A stretch of 64,000 bases of DNA from Phlebopus portentosus (GCA_037892935.1 JAYXKI010000018.1:744001-808000), one strand, 5' to 3'. Positions 46,646 to 58,088 are shown, numbered from the stretch's first letter. The notes: a model not told the origin generated them from the sequence alone. Numbers and translations are program-made.

Positions 46646-47215
46646 ATGACTATGCTACCTACACCAGTCTGTCATGGCATGGTCGAGCTTCCTTCAGCAT
46701 CTGAGGAACGGTGCCACTTGAATGAGCGACTACCGTCGGAGATTGAGCTCGACTGGAATACACTATCTCCCATCTCGAAACATATTGCTCTTGGTCTTGC
46801 TATTACAGTCGGATCTGCATTTGGGGAGTTACCACCATCGCGTGAGCAATGCCTGGCTGCATTTGTCGTACCGAACAGTGCTGGTCTCACAGCCGGAGCA
46901 CGTGCCTGGACAAAGCACGCACATCGATCGGGACATCGTGAAGGCATCAGCTGGTGGGGTAACCCAAGAGGACCTGTCTCGTCTCTGAATGCCGGTGCTC
47001 TCGCAATGTTTGAGAAAATCATGCAACACAGCTCATGGCGAAACTTGCACTGGCTTCCTCACGCAGTGTTGGTATATGAGATTCGCGTTGTCGAGGGATA
47101 TGGCATGCGATGGTCACAGAATATGTCTGTTTTAAACGCGCGGCACGAATGGGTCTTCCGGGGTTTTGTTGAACCAATGATGCAGGATGGCCACGAGCTT
47201 CGGTGGAGACACTGA
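46646..47215 (+). CDS. Conserved fungal protein of unknown function (189 aa)
   Basis: The single-exon frame starts at ATG 46646. Motifs include PISKHIALGLAITVGSAFGE, GARAWTKHAHRS, WWGNPRGPV, WRNLHWLPHAVLVYEIRV, GYGMRWSQ and a terminal WVFRGFVEPMMQDGHE. I recall similar Trp-rich blocks from mushroom genomes annotated only as hypothetical, so I think it is a real conserved gene. No catalytic signature is evident. The C-terminus looks complete. Confidence 0.65.
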   Translation: MTMLPTPVCHGMVELPSASEERCHLNERLPSEIELDWNTLSPISKHIALGLAITVGSAFGELPPSREQCLAAFVVPNSAGLTAGARAWTKHAHRSGHREGISWWGNPRGPVSSLNAGALAMFEKIMQHSSWRNLHWLPHAVLVYEIRVVEGYGMRWSQNMSVLNARHEWVFRGFVEPMMQDGHELRWRH

Positions 47216-47499
47216 AGGGGAGACGACGTGGCCTGCAGATATCTACATGCCACGCTTGGCAACCGCCCTCTTCGTGGTCTTGGTTCGAAGCAGGAAATCG
47301 TAAAGAGCTGGACTCACTTGTCGTTTTCCAACAGGCTGCACTGAACTCGTGTTCTTACGGTCAGCCTGATTGCGGCCCAACATTGCATTTCCTTGTCTAT
47401 CTCCTTTTCAGGCGACTTAAGCAACAGGGAGACGACCTGGATGGAGCAATCACGCCGAACTGTGCTGCTTTGACCGGAGCGTCACCCAGATCATTCTTT

Positions 47500-47715
47500 T
47501 TCATCAGGCAGATGCGCTTTGAACGCGGCGGGAGGATTGAGGAGCTTGACTCGGAGGAAACCATCATTCTTGAACGAGCCGCGCTGGAGCTTCGACCGGA
47601 GGTCATCCGAATCATTCTTCATCATTGGTCGATCTCGCGATCCCTGGATGCGAAGACGGCGGGAGGATGGAAGATCTCGAAGAAGCCATCACTCTGGGAC
47701 GCATGGCACTGAAGC
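47500..47715 (+). pseudogene. Degenerate TPR-repeat fragment (CHAT/NLR-type mushroom family)
   Basis: Two copies of a unit of about 140 bp, starting near 47523 and 47660 in different frames, encode versions of GGRIEELDSEETII-ERAALELRPEV and GGRMEDLEEAI-LGRMALKLQPDV. This is the pattern of tetratricopeptide repeats in the expanded CHAT-TPR and NLR-TPR families of Agaricomycetes. There is no flanking complete gene, and the frame breaks between units. I read it as a relic. It may extend upstream to about 47216. Confidence 0.45.
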
Positions 47716-48707
47716 TTCAACCAGATGTATTCGGCATCCGGCATCGTTCCTTGTCATTCACTGCGTGTCGGGCCTATCTATTCATACCTCTCTAGATAGA
47801 CGCAGATCAGCCGGAAGTATATTTCCTAGTATAGCAGTAGATGATCTAGATAAGTCAGTGCATAGATGAAAATATATAATCTTTTTATTACCTATGAAAG
47901 TCTTGTTCTAGATTCTCTAAGTCGATTATCTTGAAAGACAAAATCAGAAGCCCTTTGTATACCTATGTGGTCTTACTTATAGATCATCTGTTCAGAGCAT
48001 TCAAAAAAGTAGAACTAGATAATCTGCTGTGATCTATGCAATGCACTCCAGATGATCTACAGTTGTCTGTATCACTAGATGTTGATGAAGAAATAAACTT
48101 CATGTTCTCACAGATCTCGACATTCCTGATTCCTCCTTAACTCTGAACCACTATGTCATGTCGTCATGCCTCTTTGTGGTCCAACCATCTGCCACATTTA
48201 TTCTTTTACAGCCGTTTGCATTAGTAATGACACTCCCAAGTGTTTTTGAGTAAAGTAAAGTCATATTATAACATGTGATGAGTGGACTTAGTGAAAAGAT
48301 TTGGTCAGATTCGAGGGTCAACAGCATCACAAAACTATCAGTTCTGACTCTTCTTTACTGAAACTTGATTTACATGTGTTACTCATAGAAAGAGAAAAGC
48401 AGAATTTTTCTCAATTGCGATATCTGATGTAGATCTCCTTGAGGTGACTTTCTACCCACTACTACCTCAAGATTAGAAGACATTCAATTATATTCTATAA
48501 ATCAATTCTTTTCTTTCAGATTTTGACAGACAGTAGATGGTCAATAATTAATTTAGAAACTTCTTCTGAGCAATTTGGTTAAGAATTGAGCTTGGGACAA
48601 AATGAGTAGTACCTGAGAAAGGTGGAAGGCATGCCAGATGTGGAGTTTTTATGGCGAAGTCCATTTTCTCATCTGCTTCCAAAACAAGTTTTCTTCACTC
48701 AAAAAAA
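47716..48707. other. AT-rich intergenic DNA, no gene
   Basis: No credible frame is seen and CpG is rare. Bases 48205-48236 match, in inverted orientation and with a few mismatches, the sequence just right of the KDZ transposon (58121-58155), so an older dispersed repeat is present on both sides. Confidence 0.45.
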
Positions 48708-48715
48708 GTCCAGAG
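48708..48715. repeat. Left copy of KDZ 8-bp target duplication (GTCCAGAG)
   Basis: GTCCAGAG immediately precedes CACCTATATACC, the left terminus, and recurs at 58113-58120 directly after the right terminus. An 8-bp duplication fits Zisupton/KDZ transposases. Confidence 0.93.
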
Positions 48716-49186
48716 CACCTATATACCTTACTGAAGCGACCTAGTTAGACCCGGTCAAGCACCCATTTACCGGGTCTAACTAGGCTGCTTGAGTGAATTC
48801 CCTTATACCGGCGGTGCTACCAGGTGGACGGTCAGGAACACAACGTCACATCACCGCTTGTCTTTGCCGGTGATCGATCCCCTCCGCCCTCGGACTGCTA
48901 AGCATGACAAAGCCAAATTATTGATCTCAGGTTTTTAGTCAGCGTGCCGTGTCTTCTTCCCATCACTCGCTTCCCGGCTCTCGCTGTGATGCCGTGATGA
49001 CAACGTGCCTCGGCAACGTGCGGGCCATCTCTCGTCCGCCCGGGCTCATCGTCGACGACGACAAGCAAAGCTATCTCCTCCACTTCTGAACCTTTTTCCT
49101 TTGTTTTTTCACGAACAAGTAGATTTACTAAACATTTAACTAGTTGCTGTATTGTCGCTTTGAATAGTACCAATATATGTGTCGTA
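48716..49186. repeat. Left terminal inverted repeat of the KDZ element (471 bp)
   Basis: It starts CACCTATATACC and ends at TGTCGTA. It matches the reverse complement of 57350-58112 except that the right arm holds two extra 146-bp units. Confidence 0.94.
48740..48784. repeat. Subterminal palindrome, left end
   Basis: CCTAGTTAGACCCGGT (48740-48755) is perfectly complementary to ACCGGGTCTAACTAGG (48769-48784), with a 13-nt loop, 24 bp from the terminus. The same structure is at 58044-58088. It is a likely transposase recognition feature. Confidence 0.85.
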
Positions 49187-49319
49187 CGGTATTCTTCAGG
49201 CCAAGGACTGAATCACCAAGCGTCGACGATGACAACATTATCACATTCAAGTCTATACGGAGCCTTAAACATAATAGATGTCTAGTCTGCTAAGATTATT
49301 CTGAAGCTAACTAGAAAAA

Positions 49320-50804
49320 TCAAGGTCGAATTATTGTATTGTGGGCACTGAAATTCTCCATGAGCGTGAGATTGCCGACATCAACGACGTTCTCAGGGTA
49401 GAAATTGTCTATCACGGGCCAATCAAGAGGTTCGACAGTCGTTCGCATCGTGGATGGCAAGAAAAGGCCACAGCTGGGCGTGTCTTTGTGGTCACCCTCG
49501 GCACTAGACGACTCTGATGAGCAAGCATTTTTGGACGAGTCCTTGCTAGTGTCGACGGAACAAGAACGATTGTCCGTCGTCGCCTCACGTTTTCGGACGT
49601 GTTGACTATACTCGTGTTCTGTCAGTTTCTTCCACTTGCATGTTCCTTCCAGGACAGCAGTGAGAACGACGTTGAGTGATGTCGTGGCCAATTCACAAGT
49701 GAAGGAGATCTTTTTGGGCCATCCTGTGATTGCAACCTTGTGAACGTCGACGATTCGTGCCTCGTAGCGTGTCCACTCCATGTTTATACCCTGTATTCCT
49801 GTTATTTCCTCTACAATATCGTCAGTGAATGAATGAAGCTGCGCTCACATACAGACGTACCTAGACCCAGGCGAATAGCCTCCCGAATTTTGCTTTTAAG
49901 TTGAACACGACGAGCATTGGCGTTCTTCGCAACTTCTTGTATTTCCGAAAGGGTGAATGCTTCAAACTCAAATGCAAGGTCGTGGATGTCGCGTTTCAGA
50001 ACTGTCTCGATGTATGCTTGAGCCTTTGGATGTGCCCAATGGAATGGCACATGTACATGTGAACGATCGGTACGAACAATAAACAAAAACGACATTGTCG
50101 AACAACGAGCATTGAGAGCTTCGAGCTATATCGTCAAGATTCAGTGAGTATTCAAAAATCCTCGAAGTGATAAACACACCTCCGCGACAATCCTTTCAGA
50201 GGAGAAGCGGATATCTTGCCCGCGAGCCCTTGCCGTCATCCGCGATCCCTTCATTTGGTGCTCCCGGTAAAGAACAAGCTCGTCAATGACGAGGTTATAA
50301 AGCTTGTCAGGAAGAAGCTTGAACTTCTCGTAGCCTTCATCTTCGACGTCCTGTAGCTCCAACAGTAAGTTTCTTTCATCCTCCGTAATGTCCAAATCTG
50401 AGAAAGAAGTTCATTCTTTAAAAAGACAATGGCGACGAGAAAAACTCACCATCGACCAGCAAGTCCATCTTCTTAAAGTGGTTCCAAGCATTGTAGGAAT
50501 TAACATCACGTCGATGAGTAAGTTTTCCGCGATGCTGAACATCCTGCAGAACAGTCGAAAGACTCTTATTAAATTTCAAGGCTAATTCGCGAGCGACGTC
50601 CTCCTGTTGCTCGAACAAGTCTTCGATGGCATCGTGGTACGCATGTTGGGTCTCCAGCCTTGCCTTCGTCTGAGCCTCTTGTTGCGCAGCTGAAAGGTTG
50701 CTTTTACGACTTCGACGCGCTGCTTCATTCTTCTTTTGCTGTTGCTTCTTGGCCTAAACGGCGGACTCCTTTTTTTTCAGGAGGGGGGTTGTCGTTTTCG
50801 ACAT
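49320..50804 (-). pseudogene. KDZ companion gene A, unknown function, one in-frame stop
   Basis: The ATG at 50804 opens MSKTTTPLLKKKESAV. TAG at codon 17 (50756-50754) follows, then a long frame rich in Lys/Gln/Arg (KKQQQKKNEAARRSRK). A helical stretch (EDLFEQQEDVARELALKF) and a conserved-looking core in later exons come next. The core includes LLVDGE, ITEDERNLLLELQ, MSFLFIVRTDRSHVHVPF, AQAYIETVLKRDIHDLAFEF and MEWTRYEARIVDVHKV. A Ser/Asp-rich region and PVIDNFYPENVVDVG precede the stop at 49320. Three introns have good ends and preserve phase. The TAG is a single C-to-T change from CAG. I cannot assign a family. Residence inside the TIRs suggests a transposition accessory role, or a passenger. 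Confidence 0.65.
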
Positions 50805-51781
50805 CGTTGACGATGTCGACGTGTAAAGAAGGGGGAAGGGCTGAAATCGTTTGTTTCATGCCACTTGTCGTCGAACATTTGTAAGATAGTCTTGACAAAG
50901 TCGAGATGTTGAGTTGTTCACAACACATGGAGATCAACGAAAAATAAATATTTCATTCACTCTTTTTTTAATCTACAGGGAGTCAGGTAGCAAATTCGTC
51001 ACATACAAACAAAAAAAAAAAAAAACGCAGCGCATATGTTCGAGACTATCAACAAAAATACTTCGTAAACGTCGACATCGATGTCGACATCGCATATCAG
51101 TTCAGTTGTTCCTATGAGAACGACCCGACAACTTCGACGACTGGGACGCACGAGACGTGTACGTCGGCGCATGCTCACGATGTGAAGACGACAAAGGCCC
51201 AGCTCCTTGTGTTGCCGAAGAGGGTGTCCAGCGCCTGTGAGCGAGGTCTGTCGTCGGCATCGGTGGCGACGTATCCAGATGCTCTTCAGGCGAGATGCAG
51301 ACATCTTCGATCCTCCTCGTCTGAATCTCGAGGTCACGAGCTGTTTGAAGGCGCTGCGTCGACGTGGACAGGTAGACTGCAGGAGACCTCGGACCCGTCC
51401 ACGTCGACGTGGACACAGAAGAGACACTCGACACGTCTGAGGGAGACGCTAGCGACGACGTGCCTAGCATAAGCAATTGGTTGTCGCACCTTAGCCTATT
51501 CATGTCTGACGTCATTCTCGCGATCTGCCTTTTCAGCTCGTCGACCTCGTCCTGTAAGTGCGCCTTGTCCAATTTCAGATCTTCGACTTCTTCTTCGGCG
51601 TCGACGAGCTGCTTTCAAATCTCCAATTCCGCGGGAAACAAAACGGCGGGGTCGTACTCGAGTCTCGGGTTTGAGTTGCGAAGAGGAAAATCACGTCGAC
51701 GTTCCCCTTTGTTTCGGCTTTCGGGGCCCATGACGATTTTACCAGCCTATACGTAAATAGTTATTAGAATATATAGATATA

Positions 51782-51786
<5 letters not shown>

Positions 51787-51815
<29 letters not shown>
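51787..51815. repeat. GA-dinucleotide microsatellite
   Basis: An uninterrupted (GA)n run lies within the second intron of companion gene B. Confidence 0.8.
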
Positions 51816-51818
<3 letters not shown>

Positions 51819-52104
51819 CTTACCTGTGTTGTCACCTGCTTAGACCATCCTCGTCGTTCAGCCGTTTTGTTGATCGCGACGACGAGGGACTTGGCGAGCA
51901 TATCGCGAAAGATGGTGTAGGCTTTCTGAAGGTTCTCGTCGTGTTTGACGAACTCTGGGACGCACCAGACGAAGGCGTCGCGGACGGACTGCCAGTCCGG
52001 ACCCCAGCGCATTTTTTCGAGATTGTCAAGGTCGAAGACCATGTCGAAATGAAGAGCGTCGTGGGCGATTTCCTGATGACGACGCTTTTTTTATGAATTG
52101 ATAA

Positions 52105-52133
52105 GTAAATAAATAAATAAATAAATAAATAAA
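52105..52133. repeat. AAAT-tetranucleotide microsatellite
   Basis: Consecutive AAATAAAT units lie within the first intron of companion gene B. Confidence 0.8.
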
Positions 52134-52762
52134 AAGGGTAGACGTACCAGACCCTCGAGGAGGGCGTCTGACAGTGCCTTTCCGTCCTTTCGTCGCTCTC
52201 CATGCTTGACGAACACAGAATGAAGTGTCTTCGTAGTGTCCCTCGTCTCGTACATCGACGGTTCGACGTAGTACCTCATGAGAAGGTCGAAGACGGCGAG
52301 TTTCTGTTTGTCGGTGAGGTCCGTCGTCGACGGTGGCTTCTTTTGATAGATAATGTCTGACAGGGACCTAGGGTTGAAGCCGATGTCAGACCGGCGAAAG
52401 CCAGTAAATTCACCCTCTTCGAAGCGTGCTTGCGGCATAGCGAGTCCTAGATGGTGAGCGTCGACATCGACGATGGTGGTGGGAAGCAATCAACGTAAAT
52501 CTAAATGCTCATCAGCTCCTATCGGTCCAGTCCATCCTCGTGAGATCTGATTCGTCACTACAGTCATGTGATGGGATAATTTCCAGATCAGGAAAGTTTT
52601 AATTTACAGCAGCTAGTTGCAAAATTGTTGGCAATCATGTGATTTCACCATCACAAGTGCCTCATAACACAGATAAAATCATATCTCACCCAAAACTCAA
52701 TAGTTTCGCATCATCTAAGCTGCTAAATTCATATTTTCAAAAGGGCTTTCTTTTAGAATCAA

Positions 52763-53521
52763 AGATTGAGAAAATAGAGCAAAAACTGACCCCAAAATAG
52801 CAAAAATATTGTTTTTTGCCTCTTCTTTGCATATACATTTTTTTCTGTGATCCCTGCTGGTCCAGCACCTCCCCAAAGCTGTCCAAAATGATAACATGAT
52901 TATGCTATGAATTTACAGTCTGAATTTGAGTTGAATTGTGTACCAGAATGTACTGCTTTGAGGCATGCCTGAATCACTCAAAACTCATCATTCCTCCCAG
53001 CCTCCCAAGCACCAGAAAAAATTCTTACAGGTCAGATTCATGCATGTAAATTCACTATAGATTAAATACATGAGCTTTGAGCACCACTTGTTGCTGTAGG
53101 ATCCACTGGGGAGCTGTGCTGAACAAGTGGTTCTAGTTGTATGCACCATTCTAGACAGCATCTTCTCAGCTCACCAGTGCAAGCTGAGACCCTAGCTAAT
53201 ATATAAACCTAGTCTATTACATCTGAAATGAATTTACATTTATGAATCTGACCTGTAAGAATTTTTTCTGGTGCTTGGGAGGCTAGGAGGAAATGATAAG
53301 TTTTGAGTAGCTCAGGCATGCCTCAAAGCAGTACATTCTGGTACACAATTCAACTCAAATTCAGACTGTAGATTCATAGCATAATCATGTTATCATTTTG
53401 GACAGCTTTGGGGAGGTGCTGGACCAGCAGGGATCACAGAAAAAAATGTATATGCAAAGAAGAGGCAAAAAACAATATTTTTGCTATTTTGGGGTCATTT
53501 TTTGCTCTATTTTCTCAATCT
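52763..53521. repeat. Large foldback repeat (two arms of about 295 bp)
   Basis: The left arm (52763 to about 53058) is nearly the reverse complement of the right arm (about 53229 to 53521), with only scattered mismatches and small indels. The spacer is about 170 bp. Each arm can be read as the same 45-codon peptide (LSFWTALGRCWTSRDHRKKC), which I take as coincidence of the repeat. The sequence is AT-rich and CpG-poor, unlike the GC-richer KDZ genes on both sides, so it is probably a foreign insertion. I found no clear target duplication. A transcript across it would form a long hairpin. Confidence 0.85.
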
Positions 53522-53900
53522 GCTGTTTCTGCTCTGAATCCATGCATTATCCTAGGTATGCATTATGAAAGGATGCATTATGGAAATTTCTGCTATAATA
53601 TAAAACCTGAAATTCTGTCAAAATAACTATTTTGTTTCACCGACAACATGAGGAAGGGTCAATCTTCATGCAAAAAAAAGGTGAAATATAGAATAAATTG
53701 GATCTTAAAGCTTGGAAAATTCATATAATCGGTTTTGAAGAAGTTTTGTTTTTTGATGTATTCAGATTGAGTGGTTAGGAGCTTTGAAGATGTATACGAC
53801 ACTCTTCGAGTTCATTGTATTCACTTACACATCTCTACCACTACCTTTCCTAGTTACGAATCTCTGAGTCATGATACATTGATTACAGAACTGACTCGTA
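53522..53900. other. AT-rich stretch between the foldback and the transposase stop
   Basis: No gene is seen. It has the same CpG-poor composition as the foldback until about 53880. Confidence 0.4.
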
Positions 53901-56900
53901 TTACAGGACGTTGAGCGCAACATCCAAGGCAGCGACAACGTCGTCACTTTCATCATTCGACACATCTTCATCCACTCCTTTGAGGTATTCACTTATTATG
54001 TGTGCCTCGCCTGTATATCTTGCACCTACTACAAGACGCTGTCGATGAAGTTCGTCGATTTGTTCAAATAGATTTCGCCGTTTTATCAATTCGAAGGCAA
54101 GTAGAGGGTCATTGACCTTTAGTTCGTCGATGGCTTTGCTTACTTGTTTTCTTTCTTGTGCTATATACGCTCCTAATCGACGCATTTTGACTTCGACGCG
54201 TAGTATTTCTTCGCGTGACCTCATGAGCTTGAAATGACTCGTCATCGCCGTTCGTTCGACCTGGCGAGACCACGGTTTGCTTAAAATGTCGTGGCGGCTT
54301 CCTCTCAGCAGATCGAACTGTCCAAGAAAGACGTAGTCGAGGACAGTGCTCAACTCAAGAGAGGGTCGTCCCAAAATGCTGGCGGCGGTGTTGAACGCTT
54401 TCAACGCCGTTTTTATCGCTTCTGAACGAGAATGCAAAGCCTTGGAGATTTGCATTCGTAATTTGTAGCCTCGAAAACCTCGTTGGTGTAATCATTACTA
54501 CGAGCGACAAAGAACGTACCTGTTCCAGCCTGATTCATCTTCAAAAGTTCAAAAAGACGTGCGACGACGAGGCCCTCCAGACGGTCAATTGCTTTCCGAT
54601 ACTCCCATTCTGCGACGTCGACGTCAACTCTTTTCCAATCTTCACATGACTCTGTCCAGCGCTCTTTAATACCTAGTTTATCTTCAAGACGACGTGCAGC
54701 ACTCTGTAGTACAAGAAGTGTGTCCAGTCCACTTCTTGCGGCCTCTTCAATCGACATCGTCGTCGACACATTCTTTTTGTAGAAACTGGGCTTTCTGAGG
54801 TCGTCAATTGATGTCTGGACAATAAACTCTTTGCTCCGGGCTTCGACGAAGTCGCTGCCAATCGATGAGTCAGTCGTTTCACGATGACAGGTCAGTAGAC
54901 TCACTTAGCTTTTTTCAAACGCTTTAAAGTGTCGACATAATCCATTTCGAGCTGTTCGACGATGCTGACCGAAGAGTTCTGAAGGGTCCGAAGATAATCA
55001 AGTTCCTCGCACCGCCATTCCAGGAAGACATCGTCAGAGTGAATACCGAGCTTCAATTTCGTCACCTCAAGTTCTCGTGATAGCGTATTTATGTTCGCAA
55101 GGGCTTGGCGAAGATTTTTCAGTAAAAACGTTGCTATCGGCTAATTAACACTACTGAAACATGCAAAGATTACATCGACGTACACATTTCAGCATACTTG
55201 TCTAAGTTCCACCGGTCAAAATGCCGCTCGATGGCCTGACGACGATGAAACTTCGACATATGCCGGGTGCATATAGCGATGCGATTCGACTGGGAAAAGA
55301 CGCGCTCGCATGCTTCGAAGTCTTCCAGCCCTGCACCTTCGACGTAGAGGGGGTGCCATTCGAGTTGGCACTTGCGACAATGAGCATGACCATGGAATGC
55401 GTTGACGCAAAGCGTCAGCTTCAACTGTCGTGCCTTCGGTCCCACAAGCTCACTCTTTTCTACCGTCTTTGAGAATCCACAACCAATGTCGTAACCACAC
55501 AGCATTGGCTTGTCGACGACGTCGACGAAATTATCAAGAATAGCAAGCGGATACTTGGCGCTATATAAATAGTTTTCTCATATGCATATTTCGATGTCGA
55601 GGAAGTTATTTTACTCACAGCTCTCCGCTCCTAATCATATCACAAATCGACAGAACAACGCCATGTCGACATGTTGCAATAAAAATTCCCATCTCGTCAA
55701 ACGTCCCCCACATGCGCTTTTTCGAGTCCGCCGAGAGGTTCACCCATCGATCGGTGCATGGCGTCTTCTCATCAGAGCCAGCGATAGGCGTGGCCTCATC
55801 ATCGACGGGATCCTTCAATGTCGACGTGGCATTGGTTGTTGCCTCACGAGTCAACCAGATTAAGGTGTTAGAATTGATGTTTATAACTAACGCACCTTTG
55901 CGTGATTTTTCTTCACCTCGTACTTGCACCTATCAACCAAGTCGTCCTCGACGTAGAGGGTGGATTCTCGATAACTTCGATCCTCAACCTCGATATCCAC
56001 AGCCGTCTTCTCGCCATCGTCGTTATACGTCGTGCGGAGTTGTCGAAGTCGTTTCAAGGAGTCGTTGCCATCGACACAAATCAGCATCGAGTAGGGTAGT
56101 TCCTCTTCGTAGTCTGCTTCAAACAAACAGCAGGGACATGCCTTTCGAAGTTTAGATTTCTTGTCGAATTGCAGGACAACGTCGAGTTTCTTGTCAATGC
56201 GATAGAGGAGTTCTGCGTATACGTCGAAGGCGTTCGAAAACGACGTCGAATAAAAACTTTTGAACAATGTCTGAACTCCGTCAAACAGCTAGAGATGTGA
56301 AGACACAATGTACTCGACAAACCTGCTGATAATCGCATATCGAGCGTACAAAAGGATTAACGCCGACGTTTCCACATCTCCCGTTAATTGCAGAGAATAA
56401 CTTCAGAAGCTCGACGGAAATCCCCAGCTCTGGATGGAGGGGGGCGTTGGCGACGTAGCCATGGCGGAGCATCGTGATTGTAAGACCTTTTTCACGATCG
56501 AGGGGGAAGGACATTTTTCTGAAACCTACCATTCTTGTTGCATCGTAAACGACATTGCACAAGTCAAATGACACACCTTGTAGACTGAGGCAGTTAATGA
56601 GTTCATGCCGGGGATCGTCGTCGCTGATGACCGGGGCACCATAAGTGGACCAAGAAAGATAACATTCCACGAGTTCAGGATATATTTTTGCCCAATTTTC
56701 TGCCTGTTTCTTTTTACGTTGCCGTTGTTCTTCCTTATTGTACTTACTAAAGATGCAGATCATGAATAAACGCATAGAGGACGACGTGTGGATCACTTGC
56801 TCACCTCCATTTTCGTTGTTGCAATGCATCAAGAATTTCCTGGCCATTGAATTCAAGTGTATCTTTCTCATCAACGTTGTCGTCGACCCATGGCCCATCG

Positions 56901-57223
56901 TCCAACAGCTCCAGAACGTCATTGTGATCCATTCCAGACAGAAGGCCCAGATCGTCGAAGGAGTCTATATTCATCTCGTTCTCTTGCCGACGTTGCTCGA
57001 TCTGTCGTATAAGTACTAAGGGTAATAAGTACGATGCTCGCCACATTAATGCAAACAATTTACCTGACACAGCTTCCTTCCGACGACGGTCGACTTCGGC
57101 GCGACGTGCAGCAAGTGAGTTTGCATCGACAACATGACGTTGCCTCACCACCGTCGGCGACGACTGGGAAGGCTTAATTAATTTTGAGACCCTTGAAACT
57201 CCTCCTTTGCGACCGCTGCCCAT
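53901..57223 (-). CDS. KDZ transposase, multi-exon and apparently uninterrupted
   Basis: It cuts and reinserts the element using a DDE-type RNase H fold. The ATG at 57223 starts MGSGRKGGVSRVSKL. Later exons give a CPCC zinc pair with LICVDGNDSLKR (first catalytic Asp region, about 56160-56050), then DEMGIFIATCRHGVV and ICDMIRSGEL. After an intron comes AKYPLAI with YDIGCGFSKT (second Asp) and FHGHAHCRKCQLEWHPLYVE. EDFEACERVFSQSN supplies the catalytic Glu (about 55310), followed by FHRRQAIERHF. The C-terminal third is helical, ending AALDVALNVL at 53901. About ten introns with GT-AG ends join in phase (donors such as GTACGT at the AEM/ST join), and I found no in-frame stop. Roughly 900 residues. 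Activity is plausible but unproven. Confidence 0.9.
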
Positions 57224-57408
57224 GTCGTTGTTGGAGGGGTAAGATATATGATAACGTGACGGCGGAATGTCCACGACGAGCACAACCACTTCTTAATAAG
57301 GCAAATGCCAATCCATTTGCGATCGGCGCTTTTTTTCAAACATTTAAGATACGACACATATATTGGTACTATTCAAAGCGACAATACAGCAACTAGTTAA
57401 ATGTTTAG

Positions 57409-57856
57409 TAAATCTACTTGTTCGTGAAAAAACAAAGGAAAAAGGTTCAGAAATGGAGGAGATAGCTTTGCTCATCGTCGTCGACGATGAGCCCAGGGGG
57501 ACGAGAGATGACCGCATGTTGCCGAGGCATGCTGTCGTCACGGCGAGAGCTGGGTAAATCTACTTGTTCGTGAAAAAACAAAAGAAAAAGGTTCAGAAAT
57601 GGAGGAGATAGCTTTGCTCGTCGTCGTCGACGATGAGCCCGGGGGGACGAGAGATGGCCGCACGTTGCCGAGGCACGTTGTCGTCACGGCGAGAGCTGGG
57701 TAAATCTACTTGTTCGTGAAAAAACAAAGGAAAAAGGTTCAGAAGTGGAGGAGATAGCTTTGCTCGTCGTCGTCGACGATGAGCCCGGGGGGACGAGAGA
57801 TGGCCCGCACGTTGCCGAGGCACGTTGTCATCATGGCGTCACGGCGAGAGCCGGGA
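57409..57856. repeat. Three tandem copies of a 146-bp unit inside the right TIR
   Basis: Units start at 57409, 57555 and 57701, each with TAAATCTACTTGTTCGTG. They differ at a few positions. The third runs on into the single-copy TIR sequence and is slightly longer. The left TIR holds one copy only. Confidence 0.93.
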
Positions 57857-58043
57857 AGCGAGTGATGGGAAGAAGACGCGGCACGCTGACTAAAAACCTG
57901 AGATCAATAATTTAGCTTTGTCATGCTTAGCAGTCCAAGGGCGGAGGGGATCGATCACCGGCAAAGACAAGCGGTGATGTGACGTCGTGTTCCTGACCGT
58001 CCACCTGGTAGCACCGCCGGTATAAGGGAATTCACTCAAGCAG

Positions 58044-58088
58044 CCTAGTTAGACCCGGTAAATGGGTGCTTGACCGGGTCTAACTAGG
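58044..58088. repeat. Subterminal palindrome, right end
   Basis: CCTAGTTAGACCCGGT (58044-58059) pairs with ACCGGGTCTAACTAGG (58073-58088), mirroring the left end at the same distance from the terminus. Confidence 0.85.

Larger units (their letters stand above)
51102..52489 (-). pseudogene. KDZ companion gene B, coiled-coil protein, one in-frame stop
   Basis: Exon 1 starts at ATG 52489 (MLPTTIVDVDAHHLG) and runs through SDIIYQKKPPSTTDLTDKQK. Its donor GTACGT near 52147 is followed by an AT-rich intron with AAAT repeats. Exon 2 reads EIAHDALHFDMVFDLD, WGPDWQSVRDAFVWCVPEF and KTAERRGWSKQVTTQ. A GA/CT-microsatellite intron follows (about 51816-51749). Exon 3 begins AGKIVMGPESRNKGE, meets TGA at 51617-51615, and in the same frame continues as a coiled coil (DAEEEVEDLKLDKAHLQDEV) with a Ser/Thr/Arg-rich tail ending at 51102. 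The TGA can be explained by a CpG transition from CGA. No domain is recognised, but the exon 2 block looks like a conserved globular domain, perhaps DNA-binding. Confidence 0.6.

Noticed and set aside
52715..53626. Short identical peptides encoded on opposite strands (LSFWTALGRCWTSRDHRKKC)
   Set aside because: They are a by-product of the foldback repeat. Neither arm has a plausible gene.
49320..57223. Possible TET/JBP dioxygenase within the KDZ element
   Set aside because: Such genes are known in fungal KDZ elements, but I found no HxD...H...R pattern in the companion genes.
57409..57856. Tandem 146-bp units considered as a CRISPR-like array
   Set aside because: There are no short repeats with unique spacers. 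The units are whole-length copies of TIR sequence.
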